A DNA stretch of 64,000 bases from Methanocella_A sp049676595 (GCF_049676595.1 NZ_CP187259.1:620001-684000), one strand, 5' to 3'; counted from the first letter of the stretch, positions 18,394 through 26,901 are shown. Numbers and translations are program-made. The notes: a model not told the origin generated them from the letters alone.

Positions 18394-19230
18394 GTGGACC
18401 AGCGTAGCACGATGATTTTATTAAGGAACCAGCGGGACTCCCTGAAAAAGAAGCTCGATAAGCAGAATAAATGGGGCATGAAGCCGACTGCCATCTCGCT
18501 TGCTATTCTTGGCGTTACGGTGCTTCTGCTCTGGGTCCTTACCAACGACAACACCACTATGTCCATGTTGCTGATGCTTACCAGTGTAAGCCTCCTGGCT
18601 ATCGCTATCCTTCTCTATTTCCTGTCTCCGTCCAGGTACCTCCGCAGCGAGGTCTGTGATGCAATAGCAGTCTCTGACGTACTAACTATCCGCAAAATAC
18701 TGGCATCGCTGCTGGTCGACTCGAGGGGCATATACCTCCCTGCCAGCCAGGCCGGGACTACAAAACTCTACATTCCTCTGAAGGAAGTAAGTCTCGATGA
18801 AGCCAAGACAGTCTCGCCGAAGGCTGATCAGGTATTCCATGTCGCAGACAAGACTTCTAAAGGCATACTCATCATTCCTCCCGGCTATGGATTATTCCTG
18901 TATATCCAGAGGATCGGCGCTCTCTTTACCGAAGAAGGCCTGGAGAACGAGATCAAGGACGTGCTGGAAAACAGCCTCGAGATGGCCTCCGACGTCAGCG
19001 TAAAGCTGGAAAACGGCAAGGCTATCGTGAAGATGTCAAAGATCGCCAGCGCAGGTATGTGCAAGTCCTTAAGGGCCGAAGACCCAGGTATTTGCCTCCA
19101 GATGGGATGTCCCATCTGCAGCCTCGTCGGCTGCATGATCGTCGACGGTACTGGCAAAAGGGCACGGGTCGAGAGCGTCAGCGTCGAGGGAAAGACTATA
19201 TCTTTGACGTTCGAGCTGATAGGTGAATAA
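18394..19230 (+). CDS. Membrane protein of unknown function in the MoxR operon
   Basis: 278 aa, GTG start 4 nt after the DUF58 stop. A basic N-terminal segment (LRNQRDSLKKKLDKQ) precedes two membrane helices (about 28-46 and 50-68), then a soluble domain. Near the C-terminus is a Cys cluster (MCKSLRAEDPGICLQMGCP, ICSLVGC) that could bind metal or form disulfides. I do not recognise the family. It lies between DUF58 and the DUF1616 gene with no gaps, so it likely acts in the same envelope-assembly system. Confidence 0.7.
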   Translation: MDQRSTMILLRNQRDSLKKKLDKQNKWGMKPTAISLAILGVTVLLLWVLTNDNTTMSMLLMLTSVSLLAIAILLYFLSPSRYLRSEVCDAIAVSDVLTIRKILASLLVDSRGIYLPASQAGTTKLYIPLKEVSLDEAKTVSPKADQVFHVADKTSKGILIIPPGYGLFLYIQRIGALFTEEGLENEIKDVLENSLEMASDVSVKLENGKAIVKMSKIASAGMCKSLRAEDPGICLQMGCPICSLVGCMIVDGTGKRARVESVSVEGKTISLTFELIGE

Positions 19231-19232
19231 AA

Positions 19233-20171
19233 ATGGCGGTCAAAGACGCAGATGACAGCATCCCGGCAGAGCTGAGCATAAGCCTCGACATCAGGAGCTT
19301 CTTCGTAGACATGGCGATCGACCTCAAGCTCATCGCAGCTTTCGCCATCGCCACCGTAGCGCTCATCTACGTCCCGTACCTCAACGAAACCTTCATCCGA
19401 TCGGCCTTCGGCTTGGTGATGGTGCTATTCGTACCCGGCTACTCGCTAATCGCGGCGCTCTTCCCAAAAAAGAAAGACATCGACGGCATCGAGCGGGCGG
19501 CGCTCTCCTTCGGCCTGAGCATCGCGGTCACGCCACTCATCGGCCTGGGCTTAAACTATACTCCATGGGGCATCCGGCTCGATCCGATCGTCGTCTGCCT
19601 TACCATATTCACCATCATCTGTGTCTTGGTTGCAAACAAACGCAGACACAGCATAGGCATGGAAGACCGGTTCCACATCGACTTCGCCAAAGTCTTCGAG
19701 GATGCGAGGAAAGAGGCCTTCCCCGAATCCGAGGGCCGCCTCGACAAAATCCTGACAGTCATCCTGATCTTGTCTATCATCGCATCCATCCTCGTCCTCG
19801 CCTACGTAGTAGTCGTCCCAAAGCAGGGCGAGAAGTTCACCGAGTTCTACATCCTCGGCCCCAACGGTAAGGCCGAAAACTATCCAACTATGTTCGCCTT
19901 AGGTGACCAGCAGCCTGTCATCGTCGGCGTCGTCAACCACGAGTACCGCAACGTCACTTACGACCTGGTCGTAGTGCTCAACGATAGCAAGATCGTCACC
20001 CAGATATACACCGACCGCCTCACCCTCGCCGACAACCAGACCTGGGAAAAGACCGTTCAGCTCAAGCCCGATCGCACAGGCGACAAGATGAAGCTGGAGT
20101 TTGACCTGTATGCCGACGGCAACATGACCGCACCCTATCGAGAAGTCCACCTTTGGGTCGACGTAACCTGA
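19233..20171 (+). CDS. DUF1616 membrane protein
   Basis: 312 aa. Four or five membrane helices in the first 140 residues (including FGLVMVLFVPGYSLIAALFP, a DUF1616-like signature), one more at about 178-196, then an extracytoplasmic beta-sandwich with NVTYDLVVVLNDSK and NQTWEKTVQLKPD. DUF1616 proteins are frequent in archaeal envelope gene clusters. It begins 2 nt after the previous stop and ends the MoxR operon. The 178 nt that follow carry the promoter of the second six-Cys precursor. Function unknown. Confidence 0.8.
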   Translation: MAVKDADDSIPAELSISLDIRSFFVDMAIDLKLIAAFAIATVALIYVPYLNETFIRSAFGLVMVLFVPGYSLIAALFPKKKDIDGIERAALSFGLSIAVTPLIGLGLNYTPWGIRLDPIVVCLTIFTIICVLVANKRRHSIGMEDRFHIDFAKVFEDARKEAFPESEGRLDKILTVILILSIIASILVLAYVVVVPKQGEKFTEFYILGPNGKAENYPTMFALGDQQPVIVGVVNHEYRNVTYDLVVVLNDSKIVTQIYTDRLTLADNQTWEKTVQLKPDRTGDKMKLEFDLYADGNMTAPYREVHLWVDVT

Positions 20172-20349
20172 ACTCTTTGATCACATATTTTTGGATTAAT
20201 AAGAAGTGCCTTGCACAAAAAATTTATTAATCTGCAGGCGTTTAAAGAAACAATACTAACTTATCCTGTGAATACGCTCGACTACGGGGGTAGTTGCGGC
20301 TTATCTCACTTACCTTAAATTTTAAAGCCGTTACAAACGGGGGTTAAAC

Positions 20350-20634
20350 ATGAAGAAAAAAATGCGATACGATCAGCCAGGGCTAATTTCTTTGAACGAT
20401 GCATTGTATGTATCGGCTATGTGTAATAATGGAAGCAGTGATACTCAGACTTGTATAAACGGTATGTCCAATGCAAGCGGCACTCTATGTAACAACGGAA
20501 CTAACAACGATGGCGGACAGTTTTCCCGTTGTAACAACGGTAATTCTAACCACGTAGGGGTTTACTGTAATAACGGGTCTGGAAATATTCAACATTGCAT
20601 CAACGGATCTTCCGCGACGCGTAAGTACTGGTAA
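20350..20634 (+). CDS. Six-Cys RiPP precursor with CxNG modules, copy 2
   Basis: 94 aa. GGGGG lies six bases before the ATG. The leader has YDQPGLI (YxxPxL) and N-D-A-L-Y-V-S-A, matching the peptide at 8970. The core has six Cys at 25, 35, 47, 61, 73 and 83, each followed by x-N-G (CNNG four times, CING twice), in an Asn/Gly/Ser-rich background. The Cys intervals are 10, 12, 14, 12 and 10, a symmetric series. It is followed 32 nt later by its own HPr-kinase-like gene but has no radical SAM gene beside it, so it would depend on the enzymes at 6344-8873 (inference). A short ORF by chance is very unlikely given the paralogue. Confidence 0.82.
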   Translation: MKKKMRYDQPGLISLNDALYVSAMCNNGSSDTQTCINGMSNASGTLCNNGTNNDGGQFSRCNNGNSNHVGVYCNNGSGNIQHCINGSSATRKYW

Positions 20635-20666
20635 TAATCACCTGACTGGTTTATATTCACACTAAT

Positions 20667-21581
20667 ATGCTCGAGGAAGGAAGTTCCAGAAACTTTTCTT
20701 TTAAGCTAGCTGATGGTATATCCTGGCAATTTTTCGCAACACCTGAAACCGAAAGTATCGTAGCGCATATGAATCAGGTGATGTGGCCAACACAGCGCCC
20801 ATTAACAGGCTCTAACAAACTTTACTTTTTCACTGGAGATCTCAATGATAACTCTCTACCAGACATTGCTTTTACCGACAGTCCTGAATCGTTCTCTCTA
20901 CCCGAAAATGGCTGGTCGGTAACTCGGCTGAAGCACGTTCATATCTGGCGCCACGAGCATTTTCCAGACATTATATGCAAAGTGGACAAAACGAAAGGGA
21001 AAACTCTCGATATACGACGAATCTATCAATCACTATATCCCGCTTACCAGGGCATAATCCTTTCAGGCGGCAGCCCGTTACACGCCGCATTGATAGAATA
21101 TAATGGCAATGGCGTCCTAATCGCCGGTACATCCGGAACTGGAAAATCAACCTGTTGTCGTCGAATAAAAGCCCCCTGGCGCGCTGTTTGCGATGACGAG
21201 ACTCTTGTTGTACGAACTGGAAATTCCTATCGAGTGCACCCGTTTCCTACCTGGAACGACTACATTGCCCGGCACTCGAAGAAGACTTACAACGTACAGC
21301 AACATTTGCCCTTGTCTGCGATCTTCTTTTTACGACAATCTATGTCTGATAAAGTCGAGATCGCAGGCAAAGGCATGGCTGCATATTCCCTTTACCGTTC
21401 GTCTCTGCAGATCTACAGCAGGTATAAACCAGACCTCAGCGAGGCTGAAATAGCGATCGCTAACAAGCAACTCTTCGAGAATGCCTGTAAAATATCTAAC
21501 GAAGTGCCCTCATATGTTTTATATGCCAGCCTACGCGGCCGGTTCTGGGATGAGATGGAAAAAGTTCTAAATACCGGATAA
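20667..21581 (+). CDS. HPr-kinase-like protein (ScmC-like), copy 2
   Basis: 304 aa, paralogue of 9324-10232. P-loop GTSGTGKST, acidic pair CDDETLVVR, then HPFPTWNDY and YNVQQHLPLSAIFFL, and the shared C-terminal RFWDEMEKVL. The catalytic layout is intact, so both copies are probably active. It follows the second six-Cys precursor by 32 nt, just as copy 1 follows the first precursor. Each precursor therefore has a dedicated kinase-like partner, whereas the recognition protein and radical SAM enzymes exist once. Role by analogy with HPr-kinase-like lasso-peptide enzymes: phosphorylation of the product, unproven. Confidence 0.75.
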   Translation: MLEEGSSRNFSFKLADGISWQFFATPETESIVAHMNQVMWPTQRPLTGSNKLYFFTGDLNDNSLPDIAFTDSPESFSLPENGWSVTRLKHVHIWRHEHFPDIICKVDKTKGKTLDIRRIYQSLYPAYQGIILSGGSPLHAALIEYNGNGVLIAGTSGTGKSTCCRRIKAPWRAVCDDETLVVRTGNSYRVHPFPTWNDYIARHSKKTYNVQQHLPLSAIFFLRQSMSDKVEIAGKGMAAYSLYRSSLQIYSRYKPDLSEAEIAIANKQLFENACKISNEVPSYVLYASLRGRFWDEMEKVLNTG

Positions 21582-21613
21582 AAAAGCAGGGGTTGAACCC
21601 CTGTCACTCTCTC

Positions 21614-22390
21614 TTACTTCGGCGCGGCCGGCTTGTTCGATTTATCCTCTTTGCCCTTCGTCAGCAGTTGTACGATCGCCGGGATGACGAGGATTACACC
21701 GAGTACAATAATCGCTGCCATGTAGACCGTGTACCATTCCTTGATCATCTGAGCGATGATAGGCAGGCCTTCCTTGTAGATCCGCTGGTCCGTCTCCACC
21801 CAGGTGCTCACCAGTAACGTATATACCGCGATCATCGATACCAGCGAGATGGCGCCGGATATGATGAACGATATGCCGATCTGCTTGGAGAAGTCCACGA
21901 GCTTCTCGCGCAGGTACATGCTGCGCATGAGCAGGAGAGCGATGATACCTACGAGTACCATGATACCGCCGTACAGGTCATGAGTCCTCGTTCCGGCCAC
22001 CCAGTTGATGTCTCCTCTGACTCCCGGCAAGCTGCTCGAAGTATAGAGCGCCGACGTGTAGACGTCCAGCACTGCGTTGATGTAGCCGTCCTTGGTCTTG
22101 TCCTGCACCATGTACTGGTTGATGGCACAGGAGATGTTGGCTATCTCATAAGTGTAGCTGTACTTGCCTGCACTAAAGGCTGCTTCCATCTGCTTGTACT
22201 GCTCTTCTACGCCAGCCCAGTCATCGGTCTTGGTGTAGCAGCCCCACGTGTAGCCACGCATGCTGTCCCAGCTAGACAGATTCCAGAGACCCGAAAAGAC
22301 AATAAAGACCATCATTATGATCGTCAACAGCGCGACCGCAACTTCCCAGCGGAGATTCAACCCGCCCTTCTTTTTATCAGTGTTAGCTAT
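21614..22390 (-). CDS. Membrane protein of unknown function, apparent AUA start
   Basis: 258 aa if read from ATA at 22390. Four membrane helices: one near the N-terminus and three after an extracytoplasmic loop with several Cys and Tyr residues (GYTWGCYTKTDDW, ISCAINQYM). The tail is Lys-rich. The only conventional start in frame is TTG 22360, but it has no properly spaced Shine-Dalgarno, whereas GGAGGGG lies exactly six bases before ATA 22390. The frame is closed by TGA just upstream of that, so no other ATG or GTG is possible. The divergent gene at 22904 has the same GGG-rich site, N6, ATA-GCT arrangement. No family recognised. Confidence 0.65.
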   Translation of the reverse strand: MANTDKKKGGLNLRWEVAVALLTIIMMVFIVFSGLWNLSSWDSMRGYTWGCYTKTDDWAGVEEQYKQMEAAFSAGKYSYTYEIANISCAINQYMVQDKTKDGYINAVLDVYTSALYTSSSLPGVRGDINWVAGTRTHDLYGGIMVLVGIIALLLMRSMYLREKLVDFSKQIGISFIISGAISLVSMIAVYTLLVSTWVETDQRIYKEGLPIIAQMIKEWYTVYMAAIIVLGVILVIPAIVQLLTKGKEDKSNKPAAPK

Positions 22391-22527
22391 AATATACCCC
22401 TCCTGTCACCCTCGCCATCTTCGAAATCAGATACTGCTGCCCGATGGTAAGGAAGTGGTTCTAGCTGAATCGTACACTGCTTAAACGTAAATATATTGCT
22501 ATACATGGCAAATCAATAGCAGTGGTC

Positions 22528-22755
22528 GCGGTCGACGGAGGTTTTTCGGGCTTGTCCTCGCATCAGCGAGGATGCGGAGGCGGCAGGGCAATGGACGTCT
22601 GCCGAAGGCGGCGTCGCTTAGGGCTTGCGAAGCAATGTAAGGGCGGCGGCCGCGTAGCGCCAGCCGGCCTGGCATTGCGAGGGTGCGAGCCCGGCCCTGA
22701 CGGTGCAGCACCCGAAAAACCGGAGTAGGGCGCCATCAGGCGACCGTCGACCCGC
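22528..22755 (+). ncRNA. Structured RNA of unknown class, copy A (about 228 nt)
   Basis: Closed by an 11-bp stem (GCGGTCGACGG with CCGTCGACCCGC, one bulge) and an inner 11-bp stem (GGTTTTTCGGG with CCCGAAAAACC). Compared with copy B, several stems change on both sides and still pair: hairpin 22555-22561/22566-22572; stem 22584-22588/22695-22699 (CAGGG-CCCTG against CCGGG-CCCGG in B); stem 22595-22599/22610-22614. The last has a U-G pair here that would be A-C on the other strand, so the plus strand is transcribed. Unpaired segments are nearly identical between copies. A TATA-like AAATATAT lies at about 22490. It does not match RNase P or SRP RNA motifs I know. Confidence 0.75.
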
Positions 22756-22903
22756 GTGATGACTTAGAACCTGCATGGGTCGTCAGTCTCGACCTATCAT
22801 CTAAATACTCTGGATCCTGTCGATATCGAACCAATTTTTAAATAGTCGCCCGCCAATACCTCTCTAACTAACCAACCATACCAATAACAGGGGCGGGTAC
22901 ATC

Positions 22904-23377
22904 ATAGCTGAAACTTCTAAAACAACCTGGATCATAGCATTAGTAATCATTGCATTGCTAATCATCGGAATAGGCTACTTCGTCGCGCAGTACATCAACA
23001 AGCCCGACGAGATGGAAGGCATGTGGAACGGGACTGTCTCGTACCAGAACACTTACTACGAGTCCAGATTCGTCTTCTACAACAACACCACCTGCGAGCT
23101 GTGGCTCTTCCCCAAGCCTAACATGACCTTCAACTACACCCAGATCCGCACGGAATCCGTGTACCACGAGAAGGTAACCTGGGAGCAGGAAGGCGACCAC
23201 TATAACCTCGTTTACCCGGCAGGCTACAAGGTCCGGCTCGACTATCCTGGAGTCGCTCACACTCTGAGATTCAACGAGACAGAAGCACAGGGCTACGACA
23301 GGCCGTTCAAGGGGTACATCTCCAAGAATTACAATAATATCAAGGACTTCGGTGTCTTATACAACGGAGATGCTTAA
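22904..23377 (+). CDS. Single-helix secreted-domain protein, apparent AUA start
   Basis: 157 aa from ATA at 22904. An N-terminal helix (about residues 8-25, IIALVIIALLIIGIGYF) is followed by an extracytoplasmic beta-rich domain with MWNGTVSYQNTYYESRF and many aromatic residues. The first conventional start in frame, TTG 22955, falls in the middle of that helix, and an in-frame TAA lies at 22865. GGGCGGG stands six bases before ATA-GCT. The gene ends 6 nt before wecB, so they may be cotranscribed. No family recognised; the domain might bind a ligand or envelope polymer. Confidence 0.65.
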   Translation: MAETSKTTWIIALVIIALLIIGIGYFVAQYINKPDEMEGMWNGTVSYQNTYYESRFVFYNNTTCELWLFPKPNMTFNYTQIRTESVYHEKVTWEQEGDHYNLVYPAGYKVRLDYPGVAHTLRFNETEAQGYDRPFKGYISKNYNNIKDFGVLYNGDA

Positions 23378-23383
23378 CGGCCT

Positions 23384-24466
23384 ATGAAACACGCGATTAT
23401 CCTCGGCACCCGGCCGGAAATAATAAAGATGAGCCCGGTCATCCGGGAGTGCGCCCGGAGAAACCTCGATTATTTTATCGTGCACACCGGGCAGCACTAC
23501 TCGTACGAGATGGACCGGGTCTTCTTCGAGGACCTGAAACTGCCTCTGCCCTCGTATAATCTGGACGTCGGCTCAGGCAGCCACGGTCGGCAGACCGGGA
23601 AGATGCTGGCAGGCATCGAGGATATCCTGGTCAAAGAAAAGCCCGACATCGTTTACGTGCAGGGCGATACGAACACAGTCCTGGCCGGGGCTCTGGCAGC
23701 GTCAAAGCTTCAGATCGCTATCGGCCACGTGGAAGCCGGCCTGAGGTCTTTCGACAGGGCGATGCCAGAGGAGACCAACCGTATCGTAGCCGATCATGTC
23801 TCCGATTTGCTTTTTGCCCCGACAGCGGATTCCAGGAAACTCCTCTTACAGGAGGGCATACCGGAGGATAGGATCTTCGTTACCGGCAATACGATCGTGG
23901 ACGCGGTCAAATCCAACCTCGAGATCGCCAGGGGCTCGGATATTCTAGAGCGGCTCCACCTCACACCTAAGGGGTACATGCTCTCCACTCTGCACCGGCA
24001 GGAGAATGTCGATGATCGCGGCCGCCTGGGCAGCATTCTCGTCGGGCTCTCGAAAGTTTATTCCGAGTATAGACTACCGATCGTTCTTCCCATTCACCCG
24101 AGGACGAAGAAAAACATCGGAGAGTTCGGGCTGGTAATCCCGGATGGCATAAGGCTGATCGACCCGGCCGGTTTCATGGACTTCCTGATGCTGGAGGCCA
24201 ATGCCTGCATGGCACTTACCGACTCTGGCGGCGTCCAGGAGGAATGCTGCATTCTGGGTGTGCCCTGCGTAACGCTGCGGGAAAACACTGAGCGGCCTGA
24301 AACCGTTCAGGTCGGCGCTAACGTACTTGCTGGCTACAAGTCAGACGACATCCTGGCTGCTGCCCGGGCGATGACAGGTAAAAAGAGCGATTGGGTCAAC
24401 CCCTTCGGCGACGGCCACGCCAGCGGCAAAATCCTCGACGCGGCCATCGACAGGTACGGTAAATAA
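23384..24466 (+). CDS. wecB: UDP-N-acetylglucosamine 2-epimerase (non-hydrolysing)
   Basis: 360 aa, the usual family length. Converts UDP-GlcNAc to UDP-ManNAc for surface-glycan or N-glycan synthesis in the cytoplasm. Family motifs: GTRPEIIKMSPV at the start, HTGQHYSYEMD, YVQGDTN, HVEAGLRSFDRAMPEE with the catalytic acidic residues, LFAPT, and TDSGGVQEE near residue 285. It lies 6 nt behind the gene of unknown function at 22904 and convergent with the HPS-RraA gene. No dehydrogenase partner (WecC) is in the window, so the ManNAcA pathway cannot be confirmed here. Confidence 0.95.
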   Translation: MKHAIILGTRPEIIKMSPVIRECARRNLDYFIVHTGQHYSYEMDRVFFEDLKLPLPSYNLDVGSGSHGRQTGKMLAGIEDILVKEKPDIVYVQGDTNTVLAGALAASKLQIAIGHVEAGLRSFDRAMPEETNRIVADHVSDLLFAPTADSRKLLLQEGIPEDRIFVTGNTIVDAVKSNLEIARGSDILERLHLTPKGYMLSTLHRQENVDDRGRLGSILVGLSKVYSEYRLPIVLPIHPRTKKNIGEFGLVIPDGIRLIDPAGFMDFLMLEANACMALTDSGGVQEECCILGVPCVTLRENTERPETVQVGANVLAGYKSDDILAAARAMTGKKSDWVNPFGDGHASGKILDAAIDRYGK

Positions 24467-24475
24467 GCCTTTATC

Positions 24476-25756
24476 CTATTTTTTCTCCCACTTATACAGG
24501 TCCATAACCTCGGCGAGCGTATGCCCTCTCTCGATCTCCACCCGCACCCGCTCCTCGTTCTTCTTGACTTCCATCGCCCGACGGGCCACTTCGTAAGCCC
24601 TCTCTTTGGGCACGACCATCACTCCATTATCGTCGCCGATAATCCAGTCCCCAGGCCTAACCGTTAAGCCGCCACACGTGATCTCGGCGTTGATCTCCCC
24701 GAAGCCCTTCGGGTCGCCGGCATTGGGCACGATAGCCGACGCAAACGATGGGAACTTGATCCGCCTGATCTCGTCCACATCTCTTATAGCCCCCTCTATC
24801 ACGACGCCCTGGATCCCCTTCTGCATGGCACCGTGCGACGCTAATTCCCCCCACGGAGCGACGTAATTGGAGAAGTTGTTGATGACAATGATCTCCCCCG
24901 GCCCGGCAACATCCGAGGCCTCCACCGGCCTGGCCCAGTCCCCCGGGAAGTTCTGCACCGTCACCGCCTTACCGGCAATCTTGATGCCCTCATAGACCGG
25001 CCTGATATCCCGCATAGCCGGTGCCCGGTGCATGGCGTCCGATATATTAGGAGTCGAGACCTGCATGAACAGCTCTCGGATCTCCTCGTCCAGTGACTTC
25101 TTGACGACCTCGACGGGCCCCATACTATCCAGAGCCTGCCGGACCGTCCGGGCAGCGCCAGTCACATCCTTCGACCGGATGATGTTGCCGCCCACGATCA
25201 CGATGTCGGCACCCAGCGCCGCAGCCGCAGCCGCAGACCTGGCGTCCAGCCCCCCGGCAGCAGCGATCGGAATGCTCACAGCCTCCCTGATGGCTTTCAG
25301 CACCTCAATCGGATCCTGCCCGACCATCTGCTGGTCGATGCCCACGTGAACGCCCAGAATATCAACGCCGATCTCCTGCAGCCGTGCCGCCCGCTCTGCC
25401 GGGTTTGGCACGTTAATCAAATCAGCGGCGAGCTTCACCCCATACTTCCTCGCCGATCGCAGCGCATCCTCGATGGTCGAGTCGTGAGAAGCACCTAAAA
25501 TAGACACGATGCCCGCCCCGGCCTTCGCCGCCATCTCCACTTCCGCCGCTCCGGTATCCATCGTCTTCATGTCTGCAACGATCACGTGGTCCCGGAATTC
25601 CTTCTTGAGCGTGCGCACCGCGTTCATGCCCTCGCTCTTGATCAGCGGAGTGCCTGCCTCCAGATAGTCAGCGCCGCCGGCGATCGCCTCCCGGGCGATC
25701 TCGACAGCCCTGCGCAACTCGATTTCATCCAGGGCCACCTGCAAGATCGGTCTCAT
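24476..25756 (-). CDS. Fused 3-hexulose-6-phosphate synthase / RraA-like protein
   Basis: 426 aa. Residues 1-210 are an orotidine-decarboxylase-superfamily barrel of the hexulose-6-phosphate synthase type (LQVALD, ADMKTMDTGA, GVHVGIDQQ, AAAGGLD). Residues 220-426 are an RraA / demethylmenaquinone-methyltransferase-like domain (SDAMHR, GDWARPVEA, GVVIEGAIRDVDEI, GDWIIGDDNGVMVVP). In archaea without the oxidative pentose phosphate pathway, HPS joins formaldehyde and ribulose 5-phosphate, or runs in reverse to make ribulose 5-phosphate. The RraA part is often called a ribonuclease regulator, but aldolase activity is equally possible. No isomerase (PHI) gene is adjacent. The fusion is known in methanogens. 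Confidence 0.9.
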   Translation of the reverse strand: MRPILQVALDEIELRRAVEIAREAIAGGADYLEAGTPLIKSEGMNAVRTLKKEFRDHVIVADMKTMDTGAAEVEMAAKAGAGIVSILGASHDSTIEDALRSARKYGVKLAADLINVPNPAERAARLQEIGVDILGVHVGIDQQMVGQDPIEVLKAIREAVSIPIAAAGGLDARSAAAAAALGADIVIVGGNIIRSKDVTGAARTVRQALDSMGPVEVVKKSLDEEIRELFMQVSTPNISDAMHRAPAMRDIRPVYEGIKIAGKAVTVQNFPGDWARPVEASDVAGPGEIIVINNFSNYVAPWGELASHGAMQKGIQGVVIEGAIRDVDEIRRIKFPSFASAIVPNAGDPKGFGEINAEITCGGLTVRPGDWIIGDDNGVMVVPKERAYEVARRAMEVKKNEERVRVEIERGHTLAEVMDLYKWEKK

Positions 25757-25850
25757 AAATGGTCAGACTATCATAGACGGCATAGAGCAATAAGGTTTCT
25801 AATTTTTATCAGATTGAACATAGTCCTTCTTAGGTAATCGCGACAACAAA

Positions 25851-26020
25851 ACGAACGCTGCGCTGTGCCAGATCACAGATTACGACAGATGCCACAGATT
25901 CCACAGATACGATTTGATAAGAAGGCAAATATCAATCGACCTTTCATTATTATCCAGTAACCATCTGTGTAATCAGTGCAATCTGTCGCAATCTGTGATC
26001 CTGGCACAGCGCAGCGTTCG
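25851..26020. repeat. Palindromic intergenic element, ACAGATT family (copy a)
   Basis: About 170 nt with long inverted arms: CGAACGCTGCGCTGTGCCAG at the left and its reverse complement at 26001-26020, each followed inward by degenerate ACAGATT / AATCTGT words. A tail up to about 26105 (CACGAGCACAGAGATAAC, then CACAGCGTTAGT) is shared with the copy at 46349. It occupies the 530-nt gap between HPS-RraA and a small membrane gene; I see no ORF there. Other copies are at 46349-46522 and 55349-55862. Confidence 0.7.
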
Positions 26021-26289
26021 TCCACGTTCACGAGCACAGAGATAACTGTTTGCGACAAAACTTAGAATGGGGGATAGCACAGCACAGCGTTAGTATTGCT
26101 GAGTCGCCCGGCTTCAAAAAGTACAGTCAAGCACAGCGCACGCTCTATGTAGTAAGTAATGAAAAGTAGGGTGGTGTGGCAGGCAGGGGCCTGGGTGAGT
26201 GTATGGGCCCGTGCCTGCCATAGCCATTGTGTTTACATGTTTTTTAGGACAGGCAAACCAATGGTAGAGATATGATAATCGTGAGGCGT

Positions 26290-26595
26290 CTAGCCGGGTG
26301 GCCTGCGGACCATGACGTAGTAGGCGCCGATTATGCCGAAGGCCATGACGCCGACCAGCATTACCACCGGTGTGAGGTAGCCCGGCGCTGTCTGGGCGGT
26401 CGTCGTCTGGCTTCCGGCCATGGCTTGAGCGAGCCCCGTAGGGGATTGTGCTCCGCTAAGCTGCATTGTGGATAAGAGTAATGAGATTACTAAAACTGAA
26501 ATGACCAGTGCGGCTAAAATGCCGGCATCGATGACGGGTTCAAGCTTCCGTGTATCGGTAAGCCTGTCCCTGATCGATAGCGCTGTCTTTTTCAC
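26290..26595 (-). CDS. Small two-helix membrane protein
   Basis: 101 aa from GTG 26595, which has GGGGG nine bases upstream; the frame stays open to 26670 but the N-terminal part would be charged and Shine-Dalgarno-less. Helices at about residues 26-44 and 74-93 flank a Ser/Gln/Thr-rich loop (SGAQSPTGLAQAMAGSQTTT) and the protein ends RRPPG. No family recognised. It is monocistronic, with AT-rich sequence upstream (26600-26780) that is shared with a divergent gene at 26902. Confidence 0.6.
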   Translation of the reverse strand: MKKTALSIRDRLTDTRKLEPVIDAGILAALVISVLVISLLLSTMQLSGAQSPTGLAQAMAGSQTTTAQTAPGYLTPVVMLVGVMAFGIIGAYYVMVRRPPG

Positions 26596-26901
26596 TACTA
26601 TATACCCCCGAATCTCGTGGAAATCTCCTGTGTATCGCCCGGAACGCAGGTTACCTGCCTTCCGCAGCAACAGGCTGTGTACACTTCCACTATGTACCTA
26701 TTGACAGATACATTAACGTTTTACTACCATATAAATCTTTTCTATGCGATTATTTGGCTTAATTATAAGCTAATCCTAAAACCGGCCGATAATGTGGCAG
26801 TAGCGGTACAACTTGAAACAGCGTGTTTCGAACGGCCCTATACCTAAAGATCTGCTGATCGCCGATGTCAGTTTTAACTTGCGGAGCGGCAACTGCTTAT
26901 C

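Noticed and set aside
22522..22728. Short ORFs within the structured RNA region, both strands
   Set aside because: They are not conserved between the two RNA copies, while the base-paired stems are; composition is that of a GC-rich structured RNA.
22528..22755. RNase P RNA or SRP RNA
   Set aside because: None of the universal conserved RNase P segments or the SRP helix 8 motif was recognised, and each should be single copy.
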